A stretch of DNA of 64,000 bases, from positions 3,045,501-3,109,500 of the forward strand of contig JAKZAP010000017.1 in assembly GCA_023053575.1 (NCBI GenBank), written 5' to 3'. Below the pieces are notes generated by a model that saw only the letters and a list, made by a program, of their open reading frames with translations, did not search any database and had not been told where the DNA came from. Source of the DNA: Branchinecta lynchi (taxonomy: Eukaryota; Arthropoda; Branchiopoda; Anostraca; Branchinectidae). Shown here one piece after another: positions 41,945 through 52,786 of this stretch; position 1 is the first letter of the stretch; each line of letters starts with the position of its first letter. Both the position numbers and the translations under genes were made by a program.

Positions 41945-42158
41945 GCGACGTCGGATGTGATGGTTTCAAATTCAGATATTATTTATTTGACAAATTAATA
42001 AAATGTTTTCAAAATTCTTTCTTATAGATCTTCAGTCATGCTTTCCCTATCTTCCCCCTCTGTGTTTCCCCAAGATCTTATCAATTCTTTTGTTCCCACC
42101 CACTATAGAAGTACAGTGACCCTGTTCAGGGCTCAAACTGGGCTACGAATTTATCCGT

Positions 42159-42392
42159 GTGTTTGACTTCACTGAGACCCCACGTTGCTGCTTTAACTGC
42201 AGGTCTCCCAGTCACGTGAAGTCGGCCTGCAGCAGCGTTACTCCTAAATGTGCAATTTGTGCGGGGCCCCACATCTCAACCAAGGAATCCCCCTGTCGTC
42301 TATCTGCTAAGTGTGCCAATTGCAGCGAAAATCACGTCTCTTTCAGTCTCAAATTCCGTGTTCTGCAGAGTGTCTTGTCCAGCAAGAAATAA
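42159..42392 (+). pseudogene. LINE ORF1 end with CCHC zinc knuckles
   Basis: PRCCFNCRSPSHVKSAC, then PKCAICAGPH, then AKCANCSENH form two to three gag-type CCHC knuckles. Upstream the frame breaks (coding similarity continues in another frame to about 42080). The last knuckle runs straight into the start of ORF2 in the overlapping frame. Confidence 0.65.
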
Positions 42393-43240
42393 TTAACAGA
42401 TCAGTCTCTATAGTTTCGTTGAATATTAACGGGACGAAAGATAAAGGCTCCCTAATCGATGAACTAATTAGCAGCTATGATATTGTTTGTCTGCAAGAAC
42501 ACCTCCTTACTGCTACTAGCGTGAATTTTCTACAGCGTAGCTCGCATCATTTGCTGTTCAGTACTAATGCACGTTCAACTTTTGGTCGCCCTTCTGGTGG
42601 ACTCGCATGTTTTGTGCATAAGAAACTAAATGGACTGCAACCAAACTGCATTCATTCCGACGACCGTTTTCAAGCTATTCGACTTGGGGACAGTGTCATT
42701 ATTAATTGTTACCTTCCGCATAATACACGTAGAGTGCAGTCGCTTAATAACTTTGCAAAAGCGTGCTCAAGCCTTGGATCGCTAATGAAGCTGATTTCAG
42801 ACCAGTCTCTGAACTATATCATTCTTGGCGACCTTAATACAAACATCCGTTGTGACTCTACTAGGACAAATTGTCTTCTGGATTCTCTGCCTGATTTTAA
42901 GATCGTACAAAAAGACTGCGAACACACTTATATTCACAACTCTGGTAGTGTTTCCGATCTTGATCATGTAATTTGCTCGTCCCTTCTTGATATATCTACC
43001 GTTCATGTGCATACTGACGAGAACGATATCGATCACTTGCCGATTTCTTTTAGTGTGTTAATTGCGTGTGAAAACTACGCACCCCCGACGAAACGAAGCG
43101 CAAAATGGTTTCAACGAAGTAATTGGGGATCGAGCCAATATTACCTTATATATTTCGTCTCTTGCAATGTTATTGAGTACTATTCGTGTGCCGTACCATT
43201 TACTTCAGTTGAAAGTTACAAGTGCAAATGCGAAATCTGA
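42311..43240 (+). pseudogene. LINE endonuclease domain
   Basis: The motifs VSIVSLNINGTK, IVCLQEHLL, GGLACFVHKK, ILGDLNTNIR (the D-x-N box) and DIDHLPISF (SDH-like) identify an apurinic endonuclease. The frame shifts around 43100-43200 before the reverse transcriptase, so ORF2 is broken. Confidence 0.7.
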
Positions 43241-45062
43241 GCTTAACTCGTATTACGCTCAGATTCTTTCCGCAATAAAACGTTCGGAGCTTTTATCTGT
43301 ACCTCAGGAAAGAGTGAGAATCGGAACCCGTCAGCCTATTTGGCGTATTGATCCCGAGCTGAACTCGGTTAAAAAGCGGGCTAAGTTTTGGCTTCGAATT
43401 TGGTCCGACTGTGATCGGCCTAAATCCGGAGCAGTGTGTGATATTAAGAATAGTACTAAGTGGGCATATAAGAAGCATTTACGTGCGGCCCGTTATAAAG
43501 GTTTGGATTTTCCACGCGGCCAACATGATTGGCATAATGTAATAAATTCTTCTAAACTGGACCATAGAACCAGTAACACTCCGGTTGATTTGATTAGTGT
43601 GTCTATGTGGGTCTCTTACTATACTTCCATTTTTTCGCGTATGAATAGTAATATTCATTATCATTTTGAAAAGTTATTATCTCGGATTTTGCCACATCGT
43701 CTGTCTCAGCACCAAGTAATACCGATTTCTCTTGATGCTGTGCGTAGAGCTATTTGTCGTCTGAAATCTAAGTCCATTGATGTAGATGGGATTAGTAAGA
43801 ATCATTTAAGAGTTGATTGTCCGCCATTGTTGTCTCATTTGCAGTTGCTTTTTCAAATGTCACTATGTTGTTCAGTAGTCCCGGATAGTTTCTTGTGCGG
43901 TACGGTCAGCTCTATTTTAAAGCGCGGTAAGGACCCGTTTTCTTGTTCTTCGTACCGTCCTATAACCGTTGCTTGCAATCTTAGTAAAGTGCTCGAATAC
44001 CTTTTGCTGCCTTTTGTAAATTCTAACGTTAATTTTGGTGCAAATCAGTTCGGGTTCCAGAGGGGTCTTGGTTGTCAGCACGCGCACAGGGTTCTTTCTT
44101 CTCTTCTAGTTGATGCTTCGAAGAAAGGTGATGGTCTTTATATATGCGCTCTTGACCTTTCTAAAGCTTTTGACTCTGTTGTACATTCTCATGCTCTTTA
44201 TTCTTTGTCTTCCAGTGGTATTAATTTCTCTGTCATTCATCTCCTAAAGTACTGGTATGGGAATTCTTTCCTCCGTCTTAAAACTGGTGATGGTCTTTAT
44301 TCAGATTCTCTAATTCGCGTAAGGCAAGGTGTGAGACAAGGTGGTGTTTTGTCTCCTTCTATTTTCAAACTGTGTGTTTCTAATGTATTGAATAGTCTTC
44401 CGACTACATGTTTTTTAGGAAATTCTAATGTCTCATACCTAGCTTACGCGGATGACATTCTCTTAATTAGTCGTACCCGGAAGGGGCTCTCAGATTCTGT
44501 GGGCTTTGTTGCTTCTTCTTTCTCCAGGTTGGGACTTTCTCTAAATGTTGATAAATGTGAGTTCCTTACTTTCAACGTTAAGTCTTCCTCTAGATCATCA
44601 CTTACTTGTCTAAATTTTTCTATACCTTTGGTTGAATCTATTAGGTGGTTGGGAATCTCGATTACTAGTAATCTACGGTCACTTCGTTCGCGTACAGTTT
44701 CTGACGCTAAGCTTAAGCTCCAGATTGGTTACTCAAAAATTGTTGCTAACAGAAGTAAATATAACCGTAATGCATTAGCGAAACTGTACTCGACCTATTG
44801 TGACCACTCTGTTTTATTTTTGTCTGGGTTGTTTCCAATTTTTCTTAAAAAAGATATCCAAGCTCTCCGATCCGCGTATTTCCGGTACTTGAGATTTTTA
44901 CTTTATTTGCCACCGTGGTATAAGAATAGACAAATTATCCAGAATTTTAACGCTTCGGATGTCACGGCAAAGCTGGCCTTGCTACACGAGGGGTTATCCG
45001 GGTCTGCAGTTTCGAACCTTGAGCCTTTCCATGGTCTTCTACAATGTTTTTCTCGTAGTTGA
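43062..45062 (+). pseudogene. LINE reverse-transcriptase domain
   Basis: A long open frame contains SYRPITVACNLSKVLE, QFGFQRGLGCQHA, ALDLSKAFDSV, GVRQGGVLSPSIF and YLAYADDILLIS, the RT palm motifs. It ends with TGA at 45062, followed by about 100 bp of 3' UTR and the ATT tail. It is separated from its endonuclease by a frameshift, so the copy is probably dead. Confidence 0.75.
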
Positions 45063-45165
45063 GTTATTTTCTTTCTTTTTGGTTTCTTTTTTGTTTATTT
45101 AGCTTATTACTCCACTTTTTCTTGAATGTTGTAGTGGGTTAAAAATAAATTATTATTATTATTAT

Positions 45166-45611
45166 TGTTCACACCCTTATTCCTGTCAACCCCCTCATTT
45201 CCGGTAGCGAAAGTCCAATAACACCATGTGCATCCTCATTATTCTGTCAGTTCATATCCGGCATTCAAACTATGCACATCAACACCACGCAAGCCCCGTC
45301 TTCAAGTACAAGACTCAATGGCTCTAGTTTTTGGTCATTTTCAATCTCCCCACCCAAACAGATGGCCGATTCAACGGTGGGGGGAAGGAGGGATGGGGGG
45401 TTAGGGCACTTTCTACCCCTTCCCTACATATGCCCACTCCTTCTCCACACTCCCCCCCTCTCCCATATCGTTAGTTTAAGGTTTCTAGCTCACACTGATA
45501 TCACATGATTGATACAGGCCGGGCATATGGTACCTGGCGCTTCAATCTGACCATGAATTTAAAGCGGCATGTACCATATGCCCGCCTGTATCAATTATGA
45601 CCTATACTACT
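45166..45611 (-). repeat. Polinton right terminal inverted repeat
   Basis: The reverse complement matches 13127-13484 at its outer and inner parts. The element ends CCTATACTACT at 45611. The inner end is cut off by the LINE at 45165. A middle stretch of about 130 bp (45205-45335) has no counterpart on the left, whereas the left has about 50 bp of tRNA-like sequence there. Confidence 0.85.
45510..45592. repeat. palindrome inside the right TIR
   Basis: Counterpart of 13145-13228: TGATACAGGC-GGGCATATGGTAC arms pair with GTACCATATGCCC-GCCTGTATCA, with a central loop CAATCTGACCATG. Confidence 0.85.
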
Positions 45612-47932
45612 GTCAGTCAGTGGATCGGCTCCGGAATTAGGGACCGCCTCTGCATAACGAGCAGGCGGACGTCTGGGGCGGTGCTTAAGTCGAAACTCGT
45701 CTTCAGCTATGGCGCCAAACCTTTCAGCGGCTGCTCTTGATGCTTCAATCTGCCTCTCTATCTGGGCCGTGTCTTGGAGGATAGAATCTAAGATGTCACG
45801 TGTTGCCCAGAGTTTCGTATTTGCAGTAACCAAGTCGAGCTGTTCAGCCTGCAGCTTTTCCACAAGGATCTTCGTCTGTGACATGACTTGCCGCATGAAC
45901 ATGAGCGTTAGAATAAAATCGAAGCAGGTAATGAGGCGGTACAACACTTGGGCTTTTTCTTTTATTGGCTTGTCCTCGTCCTGCTCCATCATCTCTTGTA
46001 GGACTTCGACAATTGTGTCAAAGCTGGACCACAACGCTGTCAAACTCTCCGACCTGGACGTCCACCGTGTCAGTGACAAATTTCTCAGTTTCAGTGCAGA
46101 CTCAGCTCTCTCAAGTGCTCGTTTGTAGGCCGTTACTCGTTTCATTCCACCGGTGAAAAAAACGTACAATTCCTGCAAAACTTCAAACATTTTTTGAACC
46201 ATGGGACTGTTGCTGCATGCGTGTTCTACAATGAGGTTCTCTCTGTGAGCCATGCAGCGAATGTATCGTACTTCTCTGCCCAGTTCTGCTGAAATGTGCG
46301 CCTGGACACCCTGTCGAACACCGGACATGTTGCTCGAATAATCGTAGCTCTGAAACATCAGCGCGTCTTTGCTGACACCTTCCTTTTCCAGAACTTCGAG
46401 AATTTTGGTGGCAGTTTCTTTCCCTTTTTTAGATTCCACTGGTACCATTGCTAGAAATCTTTCTTGGACGGCTCCATCACAGTCTACATACCTGACACAA
46501 ATCACAAGTCTTTCCTCATACGCACAATCAGGAGTGGTATCTGCGATAACTGCATATGCACCACTAGCATTCACAGCGGATACTACCGTGCGCTTAATTT
46601 CCTTACCCATCAACTCAGTGAACTGGTTTTGCGAGACACCGCTCAAGTAGTTGACCGTGTTCTTTCTCAATGTTCTTTCGCGCAACCAATTGTTGAAATG
46701 CGGATCACAGCGAGCGATGAGGTTTACGATTTGACGAAAATTTCCATCACTGTCATCACTGGCCCCACGAAGGGCTATCTGTTGCTTTCCCAGTGTTTTC
46801 ACCACATCCATAAGCACCTTGACGCCTTTTCTGTTCTCAACTGCTTCCTTTTCTTGTTGCCTCTTCAGGGCCTTAGTCGTTTCATCGAACATGTTTTCAA
46901 TCCCATACTCGAGTTTACTGTAGACAGCCATATCAATGACTGCTGACTGATGACCAGCACTTTCAATGTGTTCTTTCAGCTTACCAGGCTTGTCAGTCCC
47001 TCGGCTCATCATCTTGTTCCAAGAACACAGTCCAGTTTTTACCCAAGCATCTTCTGCCTTTTCTCGTTTCGGTCCAGAAGGAAACAGCATGCATGCGAAG
47101 CAGTAAACACGGTCCTTGCTGATACTGTACTCAAGATACCTGTACTTTTTGTACCAAACAGAGTTCATTCTCTTCTGATGTCTGCCGCTCGTCGATGCGT
47201 TTTTCTGCTCTGGAAAAGCTGCTAGACATGGCTGGTTGGGACCCGTGCTCAGCAAATAACGTTTCTGATGCTCATTCAGCGGGAAAGGTCGCTGTCCAGG
47301 GTCGTGATCGACACAACTATCAAGAGGCAGGTTTTCGAAAACCATGCTCTTCTGAGTTTCAACCTCGAGTATAGCTGCTGACAGAAGTTCAAGTTCTTTC
47401 AGGTTGTCACCTACACATTCACACATACCGGTAATATCAATCGTCAGAGTCTTTATTTGATTACCCGCGACACCATCAACGCGGAACTTCGCTCGACACT
47501 CTCCAATTAAGTCATTTGTCACGTCCATTAAGGCAAGACACTTAGCAAGAAGCTCTTCGCTGTCCTGCGAGACGAGACTGCTTGGTTTTCTGGCCTCACC
47601 AACAGACTGGTTCTTCCGACAGACATTTTCGTTCATCGACGACTGTACTGGGCAGTCTTGTACTGTTCCACTGATGGGCACCGAGTCAAACTGACTGACT
47701 GATCGCTGATCGGCTGATTCTTTGATCGGCATTGATCCGCTCGACGATTCCGATGCCATACTTGTTGTTTCGTCGACTTCGACTGCATTCGTGTCCATGG
47801 TATCTTCAGTGACATAAACTTCCGGTTTGGATCCTGAGGGATCTGTATTGGTCATGGATCCGGCCGGTTCTGTTGGTAACATCTCAACCGTTGAGTCTGC
47901 TGGTAACGTAGTTCCATCACTTCCGTCATCAC
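45612..47932 (-). CDS. hAT-family (ZMYM1-like) transposase, main exon, truncated by the Polinton
   Basis: The exon starts after TTGTAG at 47933 and fits in phase 1 the donor of the zinc-finger exon at 52466-52679. After an acidic Ser/Thr-rich N-terminal 200 residues it has a TTF-type zinc finger (VYCFACMLFP ... HIESAGHQ). A DUF4371/hAT core follows: first catalytic Asp in YAVIADTTPD, second in SYDYSSNMSG, the CxxH helix in RCMAHRENL, then TRWTSRSESL. The expected C-terminal dimerisation domain (hATC, with the catalytic Glu) is missing. The frame runs past GADPLTDS into the Polinton TIR and stops at 45591. The rest of the gene is not found beyond the left TIR. It could be a transposon with an intron or a host gene derived from one. 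Confidence 0.75.
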
Positions 47933-50045
47933 CTACAAGTGCCAGGATTGTAATGTTCTAACATTACCATAAATAACACTTCCTTAGAGCACACCTCGCA
48001 CTAATTACTGTTTATGTTCCAATACCAAAAACTATTAGACTGCTGCTAAACTAGGCTCCACTCTTAACACATTTTCCACGGCTTTGTCTGTTTTAAGCTC
48101 TTTCCAAGGCACATTGACTTCTATGATAAGCTCTGTGACATTCAGATATTCGTTTAAACTCAGATAACACTCATCAGGATCATAATTACTGCGAATGCAT
48201 TCACAGAAGTTGGTTGCATCAAGAACAAATAATCAGATAGGTCTCCCTATCTTTTTAATATGACAAAGCAGAGTTGACTGTTTCCCCCTACCCTGCCCGT
48301 TTCAAACGAGCGTAGGTTAGTAGCTTCGCAGCAAATCGCGTTTCTTTACCTCTACAAATAGCTAAATCGCTACGACGTCCCCTTTAGGAAAAGTCGAAGT
48401 CAAAGCCGATTGGTTCTCAGGATGCGCTCCAGAGTGGATCAGCGCGCCTCCTTTACTTTTTGATTTACGGTGAATAACGGCGAAGACGGAAGTAAGGCAG
48501 ACGGGTCGGGGTATGAACATCAGCTCAAAGCTAGAGTAAATACCTCCAGGTCCCCTTAGTTTTGTCGGGGTATACGCTGCATAGGATGAAAGACGGACGT
48601 TCTTTCTGATTATTTGTTCTTGGTCGCGTTATAAGATTGTAGGTACGGCGCGGACGGGTCCTTTAAAGCACAACTCTTACCGGAAATGATATTCTCGACA
48701 AAGCGGCTTAGGAATGTCGTTTCAAAAATGCAATTACTTTACAAGAGAAATTAGCGATATGCTTGTTAGCGCTTGTCGACTCTATCCAGCCTTCCCTCTC
48801 CCGGAGGAGGCGGCTGGATGCAGAAATTTGTAAACTGCCTCCTGGTTAAAAAGTGGGAAAACGGTGCAAAACAATGTCCTCCAAAAATAAAATAATGTTT
48901 TGAAGCTTTTCATGTCCTAATTGCCGTTGACAGACCTTCAGCGAAAGATTTTGGTAAAATTTGCTCTGCGCGACTGTCAAATGTCGGGTAGGCTGAGAAA
49001 GCGCTAAAAGTCGTACGCGAAACAATTGTGAAAGTTAGGGATTTCGTAATCGGAATCTCATAAAAGAGCTAGATAAAATATGAATGAATAAATACATTTT
49101 ATTTGTTACCCGTCCCGTCACACGATCACAAAGACACAAGACGCAGTATGAACCAGGACGAAAAAAAAAACAAGAAAAGTAAAACAACACAACAAGATAT
49201 GTGCGAAAAACAACATAAATTAAAAAAGAGAAATATGGATTTAGAAAAAATACATTCTTCCAACTATGCGTATTAGGGCGGTGCAACAACTCGTTGAATC
49301 GCTTATCCACTGGCTCCATATCCAGTGGCTCTATACTGCCATAAAAACGTTTCATTTCCACCGCGGGACCTGGAGCAGGTATTTTGCTAACTGTAAATAC
49401 AGCCTTATGGTTTCATGTTTTTCACGCATAGTCGAAATATCCCAAAAAGTGGTTAAGTATAGGATGTGATCCAACGAAATGTCACTGCAGAGATATAAAA
49501 AGGCAGAATAAACAAGACTAGGCTATGAAAATGGTACGATACGCACAGAAAAATAAGCAAGGCTGGTCAAATAAATTATCCCATAGAAAAAATGATGGAA
49601 ATGAAAGGCTACCGAGTCGCGCCACTAGTTTGTGTTTTTATGCCGACGTCTAGTCTGAGCGAACGACTTAAATGTGGGTGATGTAGGCTTAGGATATTCC
49701 GAGGGCTATTCCTTTCAAAACTTGGGCAAACAATCTAATTTTACGCGGAAAGTGACAGTAAAACATGGTAAATACGCGGAATAATTTAACAAGTAACATA
49801 CCACGATAGCTCTTATAATTTTAAACGCTACAGTATTGAGAATATAATTTTGTATCTACAGCAATTTTACTTGAATGCTTCAAAAGACAGAATAAATTAT
49901 TTTAGTGAAACCTTCTTCGTCCGATGGAGCATTCGAGAGGAAAGAAAAATTACCGACTGACCTTACGGTATGACAAAAGTACAAAAGATTCAAGCCATAC
50001 TTCATCTGTTGCTCAGGTTTTCTAGCCTACCGACTGACCGACGGG
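47933..50045. other. probable intron of the hAT-type gene; one orphan coding-like stretch
   Basis: At 48045-48225 on the minus strand a frame of about 60 codons (with TNFCECIRSNYDPDECYLSL) ends in TAA. It has normal codon character but no start and no family I recognise. A 40-bp segment at 47985-48027 recurs inverted at 62348-62395. Around 49075-49240 a reverse-oriented AATAAATACATTTTATTTGT and A-rich tract looks like a LINE tail. Nothing else recognised. Confidence 0.35.
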
Positions 50046-50075
50046 CACTGGACGATTAAACTGAATATGCCTTAC

Positions 50076-50251
50076 CTTCAATTCCATTGGAATGTGTCAC
50101 CAGTTTTATTTTCTTAGAAGCTGATGCGACAAATGGGTTGCACACAACCCTCTCATCTGCTAAAATCCATTTTGGCTCGGGTTTATTCTGGTGATAAGTG
50201 GCGTTATGACGTTTACGATAGTCTCTATCGAATACACTCATACAACCTAAG
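50076..50251 (-). pseudogene. duplicated zinc-finger exon, broken by a foldback element
   Basis: Nearly identical to 52466-52641 and keeps the same donor (GAAG then GTAAGG). The foldback element inserted at CCTAAG removes the upstream part, including the first zinc-ligand Cys (KCLGC becomes YLGC). This copy therefore cannot encode the complete finger. Confidence 0.65.
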
Positions 50252-52313
50252 TACGAAGGGGCAAAAGCGGACATAACGAAATTCTATTTACCGAGTGAGG
50301 TTCTATTTACATAAGATGAAATTCTATTTACTGAACCAAATTTTATTTACATGAAATCAGAATTCTATATACTTAACGAAAATATATTGACTTGGCAAAA
50401 ATTTCATTAACAAAACTTTTTTTTACGACCAAACTCTTTGAATTAGCCAAAATTTATTTAACAAACTTTCTTCTCATTTTTTTTTCTGTCCATTGTTTGT
50501 AATTCAGAACATGCTCGGTAAAAAAAAAAAAAAATCCGCAAATGCAAATTTTTTCTAAGTAAATAGAAATCGAACGCGCTGTAAATAGAATTTCACGTTT
50601 AAATAGAATTTTGCGCTGTAAATAGAATTTGAAATTTTCGATACCGATACGCTCGAAAGCCGATACACAAGCCAGTAGTTTGTGTTATCGATTCAAGTTC
50701 GTTTTTTATCCAGTATACTAGGTGGATCTGCTGAAGTGATGACTGCTGAGCGGATGGACTTTTTAACAGGAAGGGGAAAATAACCAAGGGTGAAGTAGGC
50801 AAATTTTCCAACGCAACAGTTGTGTATGCCAGTGAAGAAGAGAGTAGAGATGGAGGAGATTAAAAACTACATCAGAAGTGGCCTCAGGCACCTCAGCTTA
50901 GCAGACACTGCGAAGAGGATGGGATGCTCATCTAAAACAGTAGTAGGAGACTCAAGGAAAGTAGACTCACCAAGAGCAGCCTGACTATCAGGTATGGCAG
51001 ACAGGGGCGTCACAAGGGGGGAGGATAGCGCCGGAAAGAGCCAGCGCGAAGCGCCACAATTTCTCATCAAAACATCTTTTTTCCCGAAAATCAGTCGATT
51101 TTTGTTACGTTACTTGAAAACAGTCGTTTTTCTGCCAAAATAGTCCGCAAAAATTACCAGCCAGTTGGTTAATGCCCTGTCCCCCCCCCCCTCCCAAAAA
51201 TGTTGGCTAGTAACGCCTCTGATGGCAGACTAGGGCCTTGGTTATCAGAGTAAAGCCTGTTTCACATTGGTCTTGCAACCTAATGCACTGCACCTACATA
51301 CATTGGTAGCATGTCTGTAGCTTTCACTGTGCGTGCATTTTTATTTTTAAATAACTGATTAGGGTACAGGAGGGGTATCCAACCTGGAATTTACACAACC
51401 GGAACCTCGCCTAGAAAGGTTGGAAGGAAATTTCAGTCCCCTAAACTTGCTTCAAAATCACGTCATCGTTGACGGCGTCCTGTCTGACACAGGGGCGTCA
51501 CAGTTGTGACGCCCCTGTCTGCCATACCTGATAGTCAGGCTGCTCATGGTGAGTCCATTTTCCTTGAGTCTCCTACTACTGTTTTAGATGAGCATCCCAT
51601 CCTCTTTGCAGTTTCTGCTAAACTGAGGTGCCTGAGGCCACTGCTGATGCAGTTTTTAATCTCCTCCACCTCTACTCACTTCTTTCCTGGCATACACTGC
51701 TGTTGTTTTGGATTTGGAAAATTTGCCTACTTCACCCTTGGTTATCTTCCTCTTCCTGTTAAAAAGTCCATCAGCTCAGCAGTCATCACTTAAGCAGATC
51801 CACCTAGTATACTAGATACAAAACGAACTTGTATCGATAACACAAGCTACCGGCTTGTGTATCGGCTTTCGAGCGTATTGATGTCGAGAATTTCAAATTC
51901 TATTTACAGCGCGAAATTCTATTTAAACGTGAAATTCTATTTACAGCGCGTTCGATTTCTATTTACTTAGAAAAATTTTGCATTTGCGGATTTTTTTTTT
52001 TTTTACCGAGCATGTTCTGAATTACAAACAATGGAAAGAAAAAAAAAATGAGAAGAAAGTTTGTTAAATAAATTTTGGCTAATTCAAAGAGTTTGGTCGT
52101 AAAAAAAAGTTTTGTTAATGAAATTTTTGCCAAGTCAATATATTTTCGTTAAGTATATAGAATTCTGATTTCATGTAAATAAAATTTGGTTCAGTAAATA
52201 GAATTTCATCTTATGTAAATAGAATCTCACTCGGTAAATATAATTCCATCTTGTGTAAATAGAATCTGACTCGGTAAATAGAATTTCGTTATGTCCACTT
52301 TTGCCCCTTCGTA
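50252..52313. mobile_element. 2.06-kb foldback transposon with 6-bp target duplication
   Basis: The ends TACGAAGGGGCAAAAGCGGA and TCCACTTTTGCCCCTTCGTA are inverted. The flanking CCTAAG (50246-50251 and 52314-52319) is duplicated. The arms are about 760-810 bp long (50252-51014 and 51503-52313), with many AAATTCTATTTAC words near the ends. There is no open frame of note. The loop 51230-51500 is unique sequence. A hAT MITE is nested at the inner end of the left arm. Confidence 0.8.
51002..51221. mobile_element. complete 220-bp hAT MITE with G/C-run ends, 8-bp target duplication
   Basis: The ends CAGGGGCGTCACAAGGGGGG and, inverted, CAGAGGCGTTACTAGCCAAC are hAT-like. The 8-bp direct repeats ATGGCAGA (50994-51001 and 51222-51229) are perfect. 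The interior has GCGCGAAGCGCC and repeated CAGTCGTTTTTCTG words, as in the fragments at 9971 and 54240. It serves as the reference copy for this family in the window. Confidence 0.9.
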
Positions 52314-52391
52314 CCTAAGCACTTAAATAGAATCTGACTCGGTAAATAGAATTTCGTTATGTCCACTTTTGCCCCTTCGTACCTAAGCACT
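52258..52391 (+). repeat. tandem duplication of the foldback end and its flank
   Basis: A 66-68 bp segment (AATAGAATCTGACTCGGTAA through CCTAAGCACTT) occurs twice in a row. The element's right end with adjacent host bases was thus duplicated after insertion. Confidence 0.75.
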
Positions 52392-52465
52392 TTATTTTGA
52401 TTCGGTTAGTTCTCACTCACTTAGTTTCTCATTCGCACTGGACGACTAAACTGAATATGCCTTAC

Positions 52466-52679
52466 CTTGAATTCCATTGGAATGTGTCACCAGTTTTATT
52501 TTCTTAGAAGCTGATGCGACAAATGGGTTGCACACAACCCTCTCATCTGCTAAAATCCATTTTGGCTCGGGTTTATTCTGGTGATAAGTGGCGTTATGAC
52601 GTTTACGATAGTCTTTATCGAATACACTCATACAACCTAAGCACTTTATTTTGATTCGGTTAGTTCTCACACCAGACAT
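52466..52679 (-). CDS. zinc-finger first exon of the hAT-type gene (intact copy)
   Basis: An ATG at 52679 (MSGVRTNRIKIK) opens 71 codons plus one base, ending at a consensus donor AAG-GTAAGG (52461-52466). It encodes a C2H2-type finger, C-x2-C-x11-H-x4-H (CLGCMSVFDKDYRKRHNATY then H), followed by a basic tail. Phase 1 matches the acceptor at 47933, giving a zinc finger joined to the hAT transposase exon across a 4.5-kb intron. The intron now contains the broken exon copy and the foldback element. A DNA-binding finger at the N-terminus suits a transposase or a gene derived from one. Splicing is inferred from signals and phase only. Confidence 0.55.
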
Positions 52680-52786
52680 ATTTATTTCTTGGCACAGTTC
52701 TTTCACGGTCAAGGTCAATTTTCAGACTTCAGAACAGACTGGATCTTAGCAGATGAGAGGGTTGTGTGCAACCCATTTGTCGCATC

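Larger units (their letters stand above)
42030..45165 (+). mobile_element. 5'-truncated LINE (I/R1-like) inserted in the Polinton right TIR
   Basis: It contains the end of a gag-like ORF1, an endonuclease, a reverse transcriptase and a 3' tail AATAAATTATTATTATTATT. It stops at 45165, directly against TGTTCACACCCTTATTCC of the Polinton TIR. The left TIR continues past that point while the right one does not, so the LINE is inside the TIR. The 5' boundary is uncertain. The clade is suggested by the CCHC knuckles and ATT-type tail. Confidence 0.75.
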
